Source of the DNA: Flavobacterium sp. IMCC34852
Lineage (GTDB): Bacteria; Bacteroidota; Bacteroidia; Flavobacteriales; Flavobacteriaceae
DNA: 64,000 nucleotides
NCBI RefSeq assembly: GCF_030643905.1
Contig: NZ_CP121446.1
Location: 2,294,001 to 2,358,000 of the forward strand
Reading direction: 5' to 3'
Shown: piece after piece, positions 53,222 through 61,626 of the stretch
Layout of the letters: each line of letters begins with the position of its first letter
Numbering within the stretch: position 1 is the stretch's first letter
Program-made: the position numbers and the translations under genes
Notes under the pieces: generated by a model
The model's input: the letters and a program-made list of their open reading frames with translations, nothing else
What the model was told of the DNA's origin: nothing
Databases searched by the model: none

Positions 53222-53908
53222 ATGAAAAAATACTTCGCCTTAGTTTTAGTTTTAACTTCTTTGACCGTTTGTTCGCAAGATCAAAAATTTGTTAAACCCG
53301 ATTATAAAGCTATCAAAAAAGAAGTTGCGGATAAAAATTCAACTTTTTTTTACAAAAAATTAGAGGAAAAATTCAATGCCGCCGATTCAACCATGACCCT
53401 TGAAGAGAAGCGCCACTTGTATTACGGTTTTACTAATCAAGATCGATATTCTTCCTTTTACACGGGTGCCGCCAATGACAGTTTGAGAAGTGTATTGAAC
53501 AAAGAAGTGTTGGAAACCGAGGATTTTAAAAAAATTATCACCTATGGTTCAGAAGTTTTAAACGAAAATCCATTCGACATCAGAACTTTAAACATCATGT
53601 CCTATGCTTATGAAAAACAGAGCAATTTGACGGAAGCTAAGAATAAAGCCATCCAAATCGGGATTATAGTAGAAGCTATTTTCAGCACGGGTGACGGAAC
53701 CTCAAAAGAAAATGCTTTTTTTGTCATCAATGTTCCCCATGAATATGATATTATCAGCGTCCTGGGTTTTGAATTTGGCGGTAAACAAAGTTTAATTGAA
53801 GGTACTTATGATTATTTAACCCTAGCTGAAAATCCCTACGGTCTGAAAGGGTTTTATTTTGATATGAGTCCGAGCTTCAATAAACTGGCCGAATTATTAA
53901 AAGACTAA
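53222..53908 (+). CDS. DUF4919 family secreted protein
   Basis: 228 aa. Signal peptide ends near CSQ (residue 19); Cys17 in LTVCSQ could also be lipidated. The mature domain with FVKPDYKAIKKEVADKNSTFFY, YYGFTNQDRYSSF and GTGDGTSKENAFFVI-type blocks matches DUF4919, a Bacteroidota family of unknown function with a TPR-like look. 55 bases after the fructokinase and followed by a bidirectional terminator. Nothing ties it to sugar use. Confidence 0.8.
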   Translation: MKKYFALVLVLTSLTVCSQDQKFVKPDYKAIKKEVADKNSTFFYKKLEEKFNAADSTMTLEEKRHLYYGFTNQDRYSSFYTGAANDSLRSVLNKEVLETEDFKKIITYGSEVLNENPFDIRTLNIMSYAYEKQSNLTEAKNKAIQIGIIVEAIFSTGDGTSKENAFFVINVPHEYDIISVLGFEFGGKQSLIEGTYDYLTLAENPYGLKGFYFDMSPSFNKLAELLKD

Positions 53909-53910
53909 AA

Positions 53911-53940
53911 AAAAACTCTGAATTTACATTCAGAGTTTTT
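53911..53940. terminator. Bidirectional terminator between DUF4919 and acs
   Basis: AAAAACTCTGAAT / ATTCAGAGTTTTT perfect stem, TTAC loop. Confidence 0.92.
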
Positions 53941-53947
53941 TTTGCTT

Positions 53948-55855
53948 TTATAACTTTCCGTTCTTGATCTCTTCGACTATTTCCGGATTCAAAAGGGTTG
54001 ATATATCTCCGAAATTAGAGTAATCACCTTCGGCTATTTTTCTTAAAATACGTCGCATAATTTTACCCGAACGCGTTTTAGGTAAGCCCGAAACGAACTG
54101 TATTTTATCGAGTTTAGCGATTGGTCCGATTTGGTCAGAGATTAATTGGTTGATCTCTTTAGCTAAGTTTTCTTGGTTACGGCTTTCGCCTACTTCTTTC
54201 AAAATTACAAAACCATACAAAGCGTTTCCTTTGATATCGTGTGGGAAACCTACAATCGCACTTTCCGCTACTGCCGGATGTTCGTTGATAGCGTCTTCAA
54301 TTGGCGCTGTTCCTAAATTGTGACCCGAAACAATGATAACGTCATCTACTCTACCGGTAATCCTATAATAACCAACCTCATCGCGTAAAGCGCCATCACC
54401 CGTGAAATATTTTCCCGGAAAAGCGGTGAAATACGTTTCTTTATAACGTTGGTGATCACCCCAAATCGTTCGTGCAATTGACGGCCATGGGAATTTGATA
54501 CACAAACTTCCGGTGACTTGATTGCCTTCGATTTCGTTGCGCAATTCATCCATTAATACCGGTTGAATTCCCGGTAATGGTAGTGAAGCGTATGTTGGTT
54601 TTGTTGGTGTTACAAACGGAATTGGCGAAATCATAATCCCACCGGTTTCGGTTTGCCACCAAGTATCTACTAATGGGCAGCGCTTTCCTCCTACGTGGTC
54701 GTTGTACCAGTGCCAAGCTTCTTCGTTAATAGGCTCGCCTACAGAACCGATAACTTTTAGTGAACTCAAAGGGTATTTTTGGACGTAATCCAAACTCTCT
54801 TTGGCTAACGCACGAATGGCTGTTGGCGCCGTATAGAATTGGGTGATTTTGTGTTTTTCGATTACTTCCCAAAAACGACTGAAGTTTGGATAAGACGGAA
54901 CACCTTCAAAAATCACGGTTGTAGCACCATTTAATAACGGTCCGTAAAGAATATAAGAATGTCCGGTAATCCAACCGATATCGGCGGTACACCAATACAC
55001 ATCGTTTTCTTCGTAATTGAAAATATTTTTAAAAGTATAAGCAGTGTAAACCATATAACCTGCGGTGGTGTGCACCATTCCTTTGGGTTTTCCGGTCGAG
55101 CCGGAAGTGTACAGAATGAAAAGCGGATCTTCGGCATCCATAATTTCGGCTACGTTATTCGAAATCGCTTCATCTAATAGTGGTTGTAACCAAAGGTCGC
55201 GACCATCTTTCATCGTTACAGCAGTGTTGGTCCTTTTTACTACCAATACTTTTTCTACTGTTGGGCATTTTTCCAAAGCTTCGTCAACAATTCCTTTTAA
55301 GTCAATGGATTTATTGCCACGGTAACTTCCGTCAGAAGTAATGACCATTTTACATTCACAGTCATTAATTCGAGCCGCAACTGCCGAAGCGGAGAATCCT
55401 GCAAAAACCACCGAGTGAACAGCACCTATTCGGGCGCAAGCTAAAACAGCTACGGCTAGTTCGGGAATCATCGGTAAATAAATGCATACACGGTCGCCTT
55501 TTTGAACGCCTTGGTCTCGGAGTACATTGGCTAATTTGGCCACGCGAGCGTACAATTCGTTATAAGAAATGTGCTGCGCTGCTTCGTCGGGATTATTCGG
55601 TTCGAAGATGATGGCGGTTTTATCGCCTCTTCGCGCTAAATGACGGTCGATACAGTTTTTGGTGATATTGACTTTAGCATCGACAAACCATTTGAACTTG
55701 GCTTGCTGGAAATCAAATTCGAAAACCTTGTCCCATTTTTGGTACCAAGTAAAATTCTCATCGGCGATTCGGTCCCAAAATTTTCGGGGTTCACGAATCG
55801 ATTTCTTATACATTTTGAAGTAATGCTCCAGATTCAGTATTTTGTAATAACTCAT
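53948..55855 (-). CDS. acs: Acetyl-CoA synthetase
   Basis: Activates acetate to acetyl-CoA via acetyl-AMP. 635 aa, normal for Acs. AMP-binding motif LYTSGSTGKPKGMVHT, A5/A7 blocks (WWQTETGGIM, TGDGALRDEVGYYRITGRVDDV), and the acetylatable catalytic lysine K598 in PKTRSGKIMRR. It is the downstream member of a minus-strand set with prpE, a CrbS-like kinase, MFS symporter and porin. It has its own promoter region 33-86 bases upstream, sharing a 24-bp element with prpE. Cytoplasmic. Confidence 0.96.
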   Translation of the reverse strand: MSYYKILNLEHYFKMYKKSIREPRKFWDRIADENFTWYQKWDKVFEFDFQQAKFKWFVDAKVNITKNCIDRHLARRGDKTAIIFEPNNPDEAAQHISYNELYARVAKLANVLRDQGVQKGDRVCIYLPMIPELAVAVLACARIGAVHSVVFAGFSASAVAARINDCECKMVITSDGSYRGNKSIDLKGIVDEALEKCPTVEKVLVVKRTNTAVTMKDGRDLWLQPLLDEAISNNVAEIMDAEDPLFILYTSGSTGKPKGMVHTTAGYMVYTAYTFKNIFNYEENDVYWCTADIGWITGHSYILYGPLLNGATTVIFEGVPSYPNFSRFWEVIEKHKITQFYTAPTAIRALAKESLDYVQKYPLSSLKVIGSVGEPINEEAWHWYNDHVGGKRCPLVDTWWQTETGGIMISPIPFVTPTKPTYASLPLPGIQPVLMDELRNEIEGNQVTGSLCIKFPWPSIARTIWGDHQRYKETYFTAFPGKYFTGDGALRDEVGYYRITGRVDDVIIVSGHNLGTAPIEDAINEHPAVAESAIVGFPHDIKGNALYGFVILKEVGESRNQENLAKEINQLISDQIGPIAKLDKIQFVSGLPKTRSGKIMRRILRKIAEGDYSNFGDISTLLNPEIVEEIKNGKL

Positions 55856-55887
55856 TGTAAATCTTCTTTTATTATCGTTTTGTTATG

Positions 55888-55895
55888 TAAATATA
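55888..55895 (-). promoter_or_regulatory. TAnnTTTA box of acs
   Basis: The minus strand reads TATATTTA, one mismatch to TAnnTTTG, 33 bases before the acs ATG and 22 bases after the shared upstream element. Confidence 0.45.
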
Positions 55896-55917
55896 AATAT
55901 TCTATTGGTGCCGTGTT

Positions 55918-55941
55918 AAATTTTCTTGCTAAATAGATATA
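55918..55941 (-). promoter_or_regulatory. 24-bp element shared by acs and prpE (acs copy)
   Basis: Core CTATTTAGCAA-N-AAA-N-TTT on the minus strand, 63 bases upstream of the acs ATG. 21 of 24 bases match the prpE copy (57980-58003), and both copies begin their -7-like box at the 23rd base after the element. Likely binding site for a common activator. Confidence 0.55.
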
Positions 55942-56016
55942 GTTGTTAGTTGTCTGTTAGTTCTCGAATAACAGTATCTAATCCCTTTTCTCTTTTCACT
56001 AATCCCTCTAACTATT
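55942..56016. repeat. Word-repeat spacer between prpE and acs
   Basis: AGTTGTTAGTTGTCTGTTAG and AATCCCTTTTCTCTTTTCAC followed by TAATCCCTC: short words repeated with variants, as in the other spacers of this window. No ORF. Confidence 0.5.
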
Positions 56017-57912
56017 TCACTTAAAACTCCCAATCTTGGCTAGTTCCAACACTTCTTTAATTTCATCAATAATGGCTTCATCATCAATCGTGGATGGAAT
56101 TTGGAAATTATCGCCATCGGCTATGCTTCGCATTAATTTGCGCAGAATTTTACCCGAACGTGTTTTGGGCAAGCGATTGACTATGACCACATCTCTTAGT
56201 GAAGCTACGGCACCGATTTGTTCTCTGACTAATTTTACAATTTCGTGTTGCAACTGAAAATGCTCTATGGCTTCGCCCAATTTGGTTACGACCAAAGCCA
56301 AAGGAATTTGCCCTTTCAATTCATCATTAATACCGATAACAGCGCATTCGGCAACAGAATGATGGGAAGCGACAATTTCTTCCATTTCGGCTGTTGACAA
56401 ACGGTGACCGGCGACATTAATCACATCATCTACTCTACCGGTGATAAAAATATAATCGTTTTCATCCTTAAATCCGCCATCGCCTGAGAAATAATAGCCT
56501 GGGAATTTTTGTAAATAACCTGCTTGGAAACGCTGATTATCATTCCAAATATCCAATAAAGTTCCCGGCGGCAGAGGCAATTTGATGACCACATAACCTT
56601 CTTCGTTTGGCCCTAATTCTTGTCCGTTCTCACCTAAAATCATAATGTTATAACCTGAAACTGCTTTACCCGAAGAACCCGGTTTGATAGGTAAATATTC
56701 TACTCCCATCATGTTGGCTATCATCGGCCAACCCGATTCGGTTTGCCACCAGTGGTCGATCGCCGGAATCGGAATGTGCTCACGGTACCATTCTAAGGTC
56801 GCCACATCACAACGTTCTCCGGCAAGGAATTGGGTTCGCAAACAAGACAAATCATATTGCTTGATAAACTCTCCGTTTGGATCTTCTTTTTTGATGGCGC
56901 GAATGGCGGTTGGTGCGGTAAACATCACACTCACTTTGTGCTCCGCTATCACTCTCCAAAACGTACTCGCATCGGGTGTTTTGATGGGTTTTCCTTCGAA
57001 AACAATAGTCGTATTTCTGTTGATTAATGGTCCGTAAACTATGAAACTATGGCCAACAACCCAACCCACATCGGAAGCAGCCCAAAAGACTTCGCCCGGT
57101 TGTACGCCGTAGATTTTCTGCATAGAAAACTTAAGCGCCACGGCATAACCTCCGGTATCGCGAACAATGCCTTTGGGTTTACCTGTCGTGCCCGAAGTGT
57201 ACAAAACATATAACGGATGTGTCGTTTCTACCGGAACGCAATCGGCTTCTTCTGAGCCGTAGACTAAAGCGTCGTAATCGACATCGTATTTCTTGAAAGG
57301 TATTCTAGCTCCGAGTTTTCGGTTGAGCACTACCACTTTTTTAGGTTTATGTTCGGCCAATTCAATCGCCTCGTCTACTAAGGGTTTGTAGGCAATTAAC
57401 CTATCGATTTCTATTCCGGAAGATGCCGTTAAGATTAGTCTTGGTTTACAATCATCAATACGAATAGCCAATTCGTGTGGCGCAAAGCCACCGAAAACTA
57501 CCGAGTGTGTCACTCCTATTCGGGCGCAAGCCAACATAGCGAATGCCGCTTGTGGAATCATGGGCATGTAAATGATGGCGGTGTGTCCTTTTTTTAAACC
57601 TAAAGACAACAAACCTCCGGCCAATCTGGCGACTTCTGATTTGACTTCGTTATAAGTATATTTTTTTACGGTTTGGGTAACCGGTGAGTCATAAATGATG
57701 GCTATTTGGTCACCGAAACCATCATTGATATGTTTGTCAAGTGCCAAATAGCAAGCGTTTAGGCTTCCGTCTTTGTACCATAACGGATAACCCGTTTCGT
57801 CTGTGGAAAGTATGTCTTGTGGTTTGGTAAACCAATCTATTTCATTGGCTTGTGCTGCCCAAAAAGCTTCGGGGTTTTGTATGCTTTGGTTGTAAAAATC
57901 TTCGTAATTCAT
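56017..57912 (-). CDS. prpE: Propionyl-CoA synthetase (PrpE-type acyl-CoA ligase)
   Basis: Activates propionate (or another short acid) to the CoA ester. 631 aa. N-terminal NPEAFWAAQANEIDWFTKP, AMP motif LYTSGTTGKPKGIVRDTGGY (the GIVRDTGGYAVAL form is typical of PrpE rather than Acs), WWQTESGWP and catalytic lysine K588 in PKTRSGKILRK. It is thus a distinct family member, not a duplicate of the neighbouring acs. Upstream sequence carries the shared 24-bp element. Cytoplasmic. Confidence 0.9.
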   Translation of the reverse strand: MNYEDFYNQSIQNPEAFWAAQANEIDWFTKPQDILSTDETGYPLWYKDGSLNACYLALDKHINDGFGDQIAIIYDSPVTQTVKKYTYNEVKSEVARLAGGLLSLGLKKGHTAIIYMPMIPQAAFAMLACARIGVTHSVVFGGFAPHELAIRIDDCKPRLILTASSGIEIDRLIAYKPLVDEAIELAEHKPKKVVVLNRKLGARIPFKKYDVDYDALVYGSEEADCVPVETTHPLYVLYTSGTTGKPKGIVRDTGGYAVALKFSMQKIYGVQPGEVFWAASDVGWVVGHSFIVYGPLINRNTTIVFEGKPIKTPDASTFWRVIAEHKVSVMFTAPTAIRAIKKEDPNGEFIKQYDLSCLRTQFLAGERCDVATLEWYREHIPIPAIDHWWQTESGWPMIANMMGVEYLPIKPGSSGKAVSGYNIMILGENGQELGPNEEGYVVIKLPLPPGTLLDIWNDNQRFQAGYLQKFPGYYFSGDGGFKDENDYIFITGRVDDVINVAGHRLSTAEMEEIVASHHSVAECAVIGINDELKGQIPLALVVTKLGEAIEHFQLQHEIVKLVREQIGAVASLRDVVIVNRLPKTRSGKILRKLMRSIADGDNFQIPSTIDDEAIIDEIKEVLELAKIGSFK

Positions 57913-57949
57913 TGGTAAGGTTAGGTTGGTAACTATTTAATTAACAGCT

Positions 57950-57957
57950 TAAAAGTA
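57950..57957 (-). promoter_or_regulatory. TAnnTTTA box of prpE
   Basis: The minus strand reads TACTTTTA, 38 bases before the prpE ATG and 22 bases after the shared element. Confidence 0.45.
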
Positions 57958-57979
57958 ACCATTATTCCCTTACCTTTCA

Positions 57980-58003
57980 AAACTTTATTGCTAAATAGGT
58001 ATA
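57980..58003 (-). promoter_or_regulatory. 24-bp element shared by acs and prpE (prpE copy)
   Basis: Core CTATTTAGCAA-N-AAA-N-TTT on the minus strand, 68 bases upstream of the prpE ATG. Three differences from the acs copy at 55918-55941. Confidence 0.55.
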
Positions 58004-58086
58004 TACAATACTTGTCTTGAAATTTAGCACTTTTACAAAAAATGATCGACACTCAAATAAGTACGACAGCAACTTAAACTAATCCA

Positions 58087-58449
58087 TTACTCTAATAAAT
58101 CATTCACTTGCTCCACTACTTTTTTAATGGAGAATGGTTTTGTTAAGTAAGCATCAGCTCCTAATGCCATTCCTTTTTCAATATCGCTTTCTTTGTTTTT
58201 GGCAGATAAGAAAATAACCTTGCAGTGGTTGAGTTGTTCGTTCTTTTTGATTTGTTCCAAAGTTTCAAAGCCGTCTACGAAAGGCATCATGATGTCGAGT
58301 ATGATAATATCGGGAAACTGGGTTTTTAAAATATCCAAAGCTTCCTGACCGTCGCGGGCAATAAACACTTCAAAATTGTTCTTTTTGAAAGTATATTCCA
58401 ATGACATTACTATGTTGGGTTCGTCGTCTACAATTAAAATCTTTTTCAT
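58087..58449 (-). CDS. Single-domain response regulator (CheY-like)
   Basis: 120 aa from the ATG at 58449, which overlaps the kinase stop (ATGA); an upstream in-frame ATG lies inside the kinase gene. Receiver residues: D8, D9, phosphoacceptor D52 (IIILDIMMPFVDG), and K84 in LSAKNKE. No output domain follows, so it must act by protein contact or phosphotransfer. It is the obvious partner of the SLC5-kinase upstream. In the CrbS/CrbR and CbrA/CbrB systems the regulator has a DNA-binding domain, which this one lacks. Confidence 0.92.
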   Translation of the reverse strand: MKKILIVDDEPNIVMSLEYTFKKNNFEVFIARDGQEALDILKTQFPDIIILDIMMPFVDGFETLEQIKKNEQLNHCKVIFLSAKNKESDIEKGMALGADAYLTKPFSIKKVVEQVNDLLE

Positions 58450-61139
58450 GGCTGCTGTTTTTTGGGTATGGTGAAACTCAAACAACCACCGCCGGTAGCA
58501 TTATTGGTAGCCCAAATTTTACCTTTGTGGTGTTCGATAATTTGTTTGCAAATCGCCAATCCTAATCCGCTACCAATAGGTTTTTTGAAATTCTGATTGG
58601 TCGATTGGTAGAACTTGTCAAATATATTTTCAAAATCATTCGGTGCAATTCCTTTACCATTGTCACTCACTTCCACTTGCACAAAATCGTGTTTTTCATA
58701 AACCGCTAAGGTAATCAAACCATTGGTTTCGGGACAAAACTTAATCGCGTTCGACACTAAGTTGGTCACCACTTGTACTATTCTGTCTTCATCAAAATCG
58801 GCTTTCAGATTGCTGTTGCCTTCTATGTGAACGTGAATGTACTTGTTATTGATGAGCTGTTGCAAAGGTTCAATCGCATTTTCAATAGTTTGCAAAACTT
58901 TGTGAGTAGCAAAGTTAACTTTTTGTCGACCGGTTTCAAACTTTTCTAAGTCAAGAATTTTATCAATCAAACGGTTTAACCTATCCGATTCTGATATAAT
59001 GTTTTGCAAAAACTGTTTGCGCAGTTCTTCGGGAATTTCGTCATCGTCGTATAAAATCTCACTCGAAGCACGAATGGCGGTGATTGGTGTTCGCAATTCG
59101 TGGGTAACCGTATCGAGGAATTCATCTTTTTGCTTGTCTTTTTCCATCAAAGAAACGTTGGCTTCATGAAGCTTAGCCGAGATTTCTTTAAGTTCATTAG
59201 AGGTTTCTGTCAGCTTTTTATTGATGATGATATTCTCTTTGGATTCTTCCAAAATCTTCAAAACTTCGGGTAAAGTTATCTTTTCTTCTTTGACCACGCT
59301 GGAAATTAATATTTTGGCAGAAGCCGTACCGATATGTCCGGTCAAAAGGTTTTCGGAGAATTTAATCAAACGTGCATCGGCTAACTCTTCGTTTTTATCT
59401 ACATTGTATTTTAGGTTGAAGATGTTCATGGCACGCTTGGTTCGTTCTTCGCCTAAGAATTTAATCAACACTTTCTCGATATCGGTTCGGTAAGCCGTTC
59501 CTTTCCATACGAATGCATTTTCGTGCATGGTGATGTATTTGTTGATATCAAGGAACATTTCGGCATAGTTACGCTCTCGGTAATTGCCTTTGAAACTCAC
59601 CGACACCGCGATGTAAATCATGAAGTTGAACAACAAACTCCAAAACAATGCATGAGGAACAGGCTGTAAATAATCTAAGCCAAAAAGTTGTAATGGTTTT
59701 AATAATTTGATGCCAAATAAACCTTCGGTGATGAAGGAAGTATCGGAAGAAGTGATGCCTAATGCATAAGGCACTAACAGTGTGTACAAACAAATCACAA
59801 AACCTACAATTAAGCCCGAAACCGCTCCGGTTCTTGAACCTCTTCTCCAAAACAAAGCGCCGAAAAACGATGGTGCCAATTGAGCAATAATGACAAAAGC
59901 CACCAATCCAATAGAGAACAAACTGTAATCTAAAGCGAAATAACGGTAGAGGAAATAAGAAATGATAATCAGCGAGAAAATCCCAATCTTACGGATGTTG
60001 ACAATCTTTTTGTTGATGGTACTTTGCTCGTTGTGTTTCAGTCTTCCCAACAAACCATAAGGAATAATCAAGTTATTACTCACCATCGTAGACAATCCGA
60101 TAGACGAAACAACTATCATAGAAATGGCTGCTGAAAATCCACCCAAGAAAACCATCACGGTAAGAGTCTTATTGTCAAAAAGCTGCGGAATTAAAAGCGA
60201 ATACGTATCCGAATTCACGCTTTGTCCTTCGAATAAAATATTGCCGCCCCAAGCGATTGGATAGACAAAAATATTGAACAACAACAAATACAACGGAAAT
60301 AACCAAACTGCAGTATTCACATGGTTTTCTCTGGTATTCTCGATCACCGAAACCTGAAATTGTCTTGGTAACAAAAAGATGGCAAACAATGAAAGTATGC
60401 ACAAGAAAAACCAGTTGATGGCTTGTGGTAATCCGCCGATGGTATTCTTTTCGCGGAAGTGTTCGAGCAGCGAAGCTTTGGCATAAATATCATCAAAACC
60501 ATCAAAGACAAAGAACGTAACATATACACCAATGATGATAAAGAAAACCAATTTCAATACGCTTTCTAAAGCAACCGCGGTTACAATTCCTTTTCGTTTT
60601 TCGGAAGCATCAACGTAACGCGTTCCGTAAATAGAAGCAAATATCGCCAAGGCAAAAGCTACATAAGTTGTACTGTCGTCAAAGATGTTGGAACTCGATT
60701 CGGTTTGGGTTACAACGTGAAACGTTTCGGCTATGGATTTTAATTGCAAAGCGATGTAGGGCAAAATACCAAACAAGCAAACGATGGTTACGACAGCGCC
60801 TAAAAAACGGCTATTGCCATAACGAAGCGAAATAAAATCGGCTATACTTGAAACTTTATTGACTCTTGAAATGCGTATGATTTTCTTCAAAATAATCATC
60901 CATGCAGGTATAATTATTATCGGACCTAAATAAATTGGCAGATAATTCAGTCCCGAATTGGCGGCTACACCAATACTTCCGTAATACGTCCATGCCGTAC
61001 AATAAACCGCTAAGGAAAGTGAATAGATATACGGATTGTTCGTCCATTTTGAGTTTCCTTTTTTCTCTGCCCAATGGGCAATGAAGAAAAGAATCCCTAA
61101 ATAAAGTGCCAATATGATTAATAAAACAATACTATTCAT
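58446..61139 (-). CDS. SLC5 transporter-histidine kinase fusion (CbrA/CrbS-like)
   Basis: 897 aa. Residues 1-510 form an SLC5 sodium/solute symporter-like module with about 13 membrane helices (YCTAWTYYGSIGVAANSGL, SIADFISLRYGNSRFLG). A STAC-like linker (about 570-630), a coiled coil, HisKA with H680 (DTVTHELRTPI) and HATPase (GKGIAPNDFENIF, GLGLAICKQ) follow. CbrA senses histidine-like or amino acid carbon; CrbS controls acs expression in Proteobacteria. Its place beside acs, prpE and an MFS symporter supports a carboxylate-sensing role, which remains inference. The start overlaps the end of a small membrane protein gene by 8 bases. Confidence 0.92.
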   Translation of the reverse strand: MNSIVLLIILALYLGILFFIAHWAEKKGNSKWTNNPYIYSLSLAVYCTAWTYYGSIGVAANSGLNYLPIYLGPIIIIPAWMIILKKIIRISRVNKVSSIADFISLRYGNSRFLGAVVTIVCLFGILPYIALQLKSIAETFHVVTQTESSSNIFDDSTTYVAFALAIFASIYGTRYVDASEKRKGIVTAVALESVLKLVFFIIIGVYVTFFVFDGFDDIYAKASLLEHFREKNTIGGLPQAINWFFLCILSLFAIFLLPRQFQVSVIENTRENHVNTAVWLFPLYLLLFNIFVYPIAWGGNILFEGQSVNSDTYSLLIPQLFDNKTLTVMVFLGGFSAAISMIVVSSIGLSTMVSNNLIIPYGLLGRLKHNEQSTINKKIVNIRKIGIFSLIIISYFLYRYFALDYSLFSIGLVAFVIIAQLAPSFFGALFWRRGSRTGAVSGLIVGFVICLYTLLVPYALGITSSDTSFITEGLFGIKLLKPLQLFGLDYLQPVPHALFWSLLFNFMIYIAVSVSFKGNYRERNYAEMFLDINKYITMHENAFVWKGTAYRTDIEKVLIKFLGEERTKRAMNIFNLKYNVDKNEELADARLIKFSENLLTGHIGTASAKILISSVVKEEKITLPEVLKILEESKENIIINKKLTETSNELKEISAKLHEANVSLMEKDKQKDEFLDTVTHELRTPITAIRASSEILYDDDEIPEELRKQFLQNIISESDRLNRLIDKILDLEKFETGRQKVNFATHKVLQTIENAIEPLQQLINNKYIHVHIEGNSNLKADFDEDRIVQVVTNLVSNAIKFCPETNGLITLAVYEKHDFVQVEVSDNGKGIAPNDFENIFDKFYQSTNQNFKKPIGSGLGLAICKQIIEHHKGKIWATNNATGGGCLSFTIPKKQQP

Positions 61140-61326
61140 GGTAGCGCTTTATGATGATAAATGACAACAAAATAGAAAACAACCACACCGAAAAAATGTA
61201 AATATAAATTACAGGAAACCCTATAATACTCTCGGCACTGTCAAACAGCAACAGTATCGGAAGATTTAATCCGATGAGTAGTACCATAGAGATGATTACT
61301 AATTTTTGTTGGTGTCTTTGTTTCAT
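61132..61326 (-). CDS. Small two-helix membrane protein, possible SLC5 small subunit
   Basis: 64 aa with two hydrophobic helices (about 9-28 and 37-59), a basic N-terminus (KQRHQQK) and a basic end (KRYHE). It looks like the short accessory proteins that precede SLC5 symporters (DUF3311/DUF4212 style). Its end overlaps the kinase start by 8 bases, so translation is coupled, which fits a subunit of the symporter-kinase. No family can be named with certainty. Confidence 0.6.
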   Translation of the reverse strand: MKQRHQQKLVIISMVLLIGLNLPILLLFDSAESIIGFPVIYIYIFSVWLFSILLSFIIIKRYHE

Positions 61327-61351
61327 TTATTTTAACAATATAAAAAGCCAA

Positions 61352-61375
61352 AAGCCCTTAACGAATTAAGAGCTT
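61352..61375 (-). terminator. Hairpin between the two small membrane genes
   Basis: AAGC-C-CTTAA / TTAAG-A-GCTT stem with one mismatch; the minus strand then reads TTTTGGCTTTTT. It could partly end the transporter transcript before the kinase genes. Confidence 0.4.
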
Positions 61376-61400
61376 GAGGCAACCAATAAACTATTTTTGT

Positions 61401-61616
61401 TTAATCTTCATATTCATTAGTGAGAGCATACCATCCAAAGATGGTTAATCCGGTTACAATCAAAGGTAATAATACAAAAAATATAATTATCCCGAAAACC
61501 AAATCATCTTGTTTTCCTGAGGTTAATTTGCCTCCGAAAATACCAATTGCGTAGTAAGCCACGGCTACGGCTAAGGCTATCCAAACAATCCCTAAAATCT
61601 TTTTTACTGTGTTCAT
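61401..61616 (-). CDS. Small membrane protein (DUF6814-like)
   Basis: 71 aa with two hydrophobic helices (about 7-27 and 42-64), an intervening short loop (GGKLTSGKQDD) and an acidic end (NEYED). It follows the MFS gene by 10 bases on the same strand. Small Bacteroidota proteins next to MHS-type MFS transporters have this shape, and I place it with them (DUF6814-like) with moderate confidence. A role in transporter assembly or regulation is a guess from position. Confidence 0.6.
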   Translation of the reverse strand: MNTVKKILGIVWIALAVAVAYYAIGIFGGKLTSGKQDDLVFGIIIFFVLLPLIVTGLTIFGWYALTNEYED

Positions 61617-61626
61617 AATGTCTGTT

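Noticed and set aside
56017..57912. prpE as a tandem duplicate of acs
   Set aside because: The AMP-motif context (GIVRDTGGYAVAL) and N-terminus are PrpE-like, so it is an old separate family.
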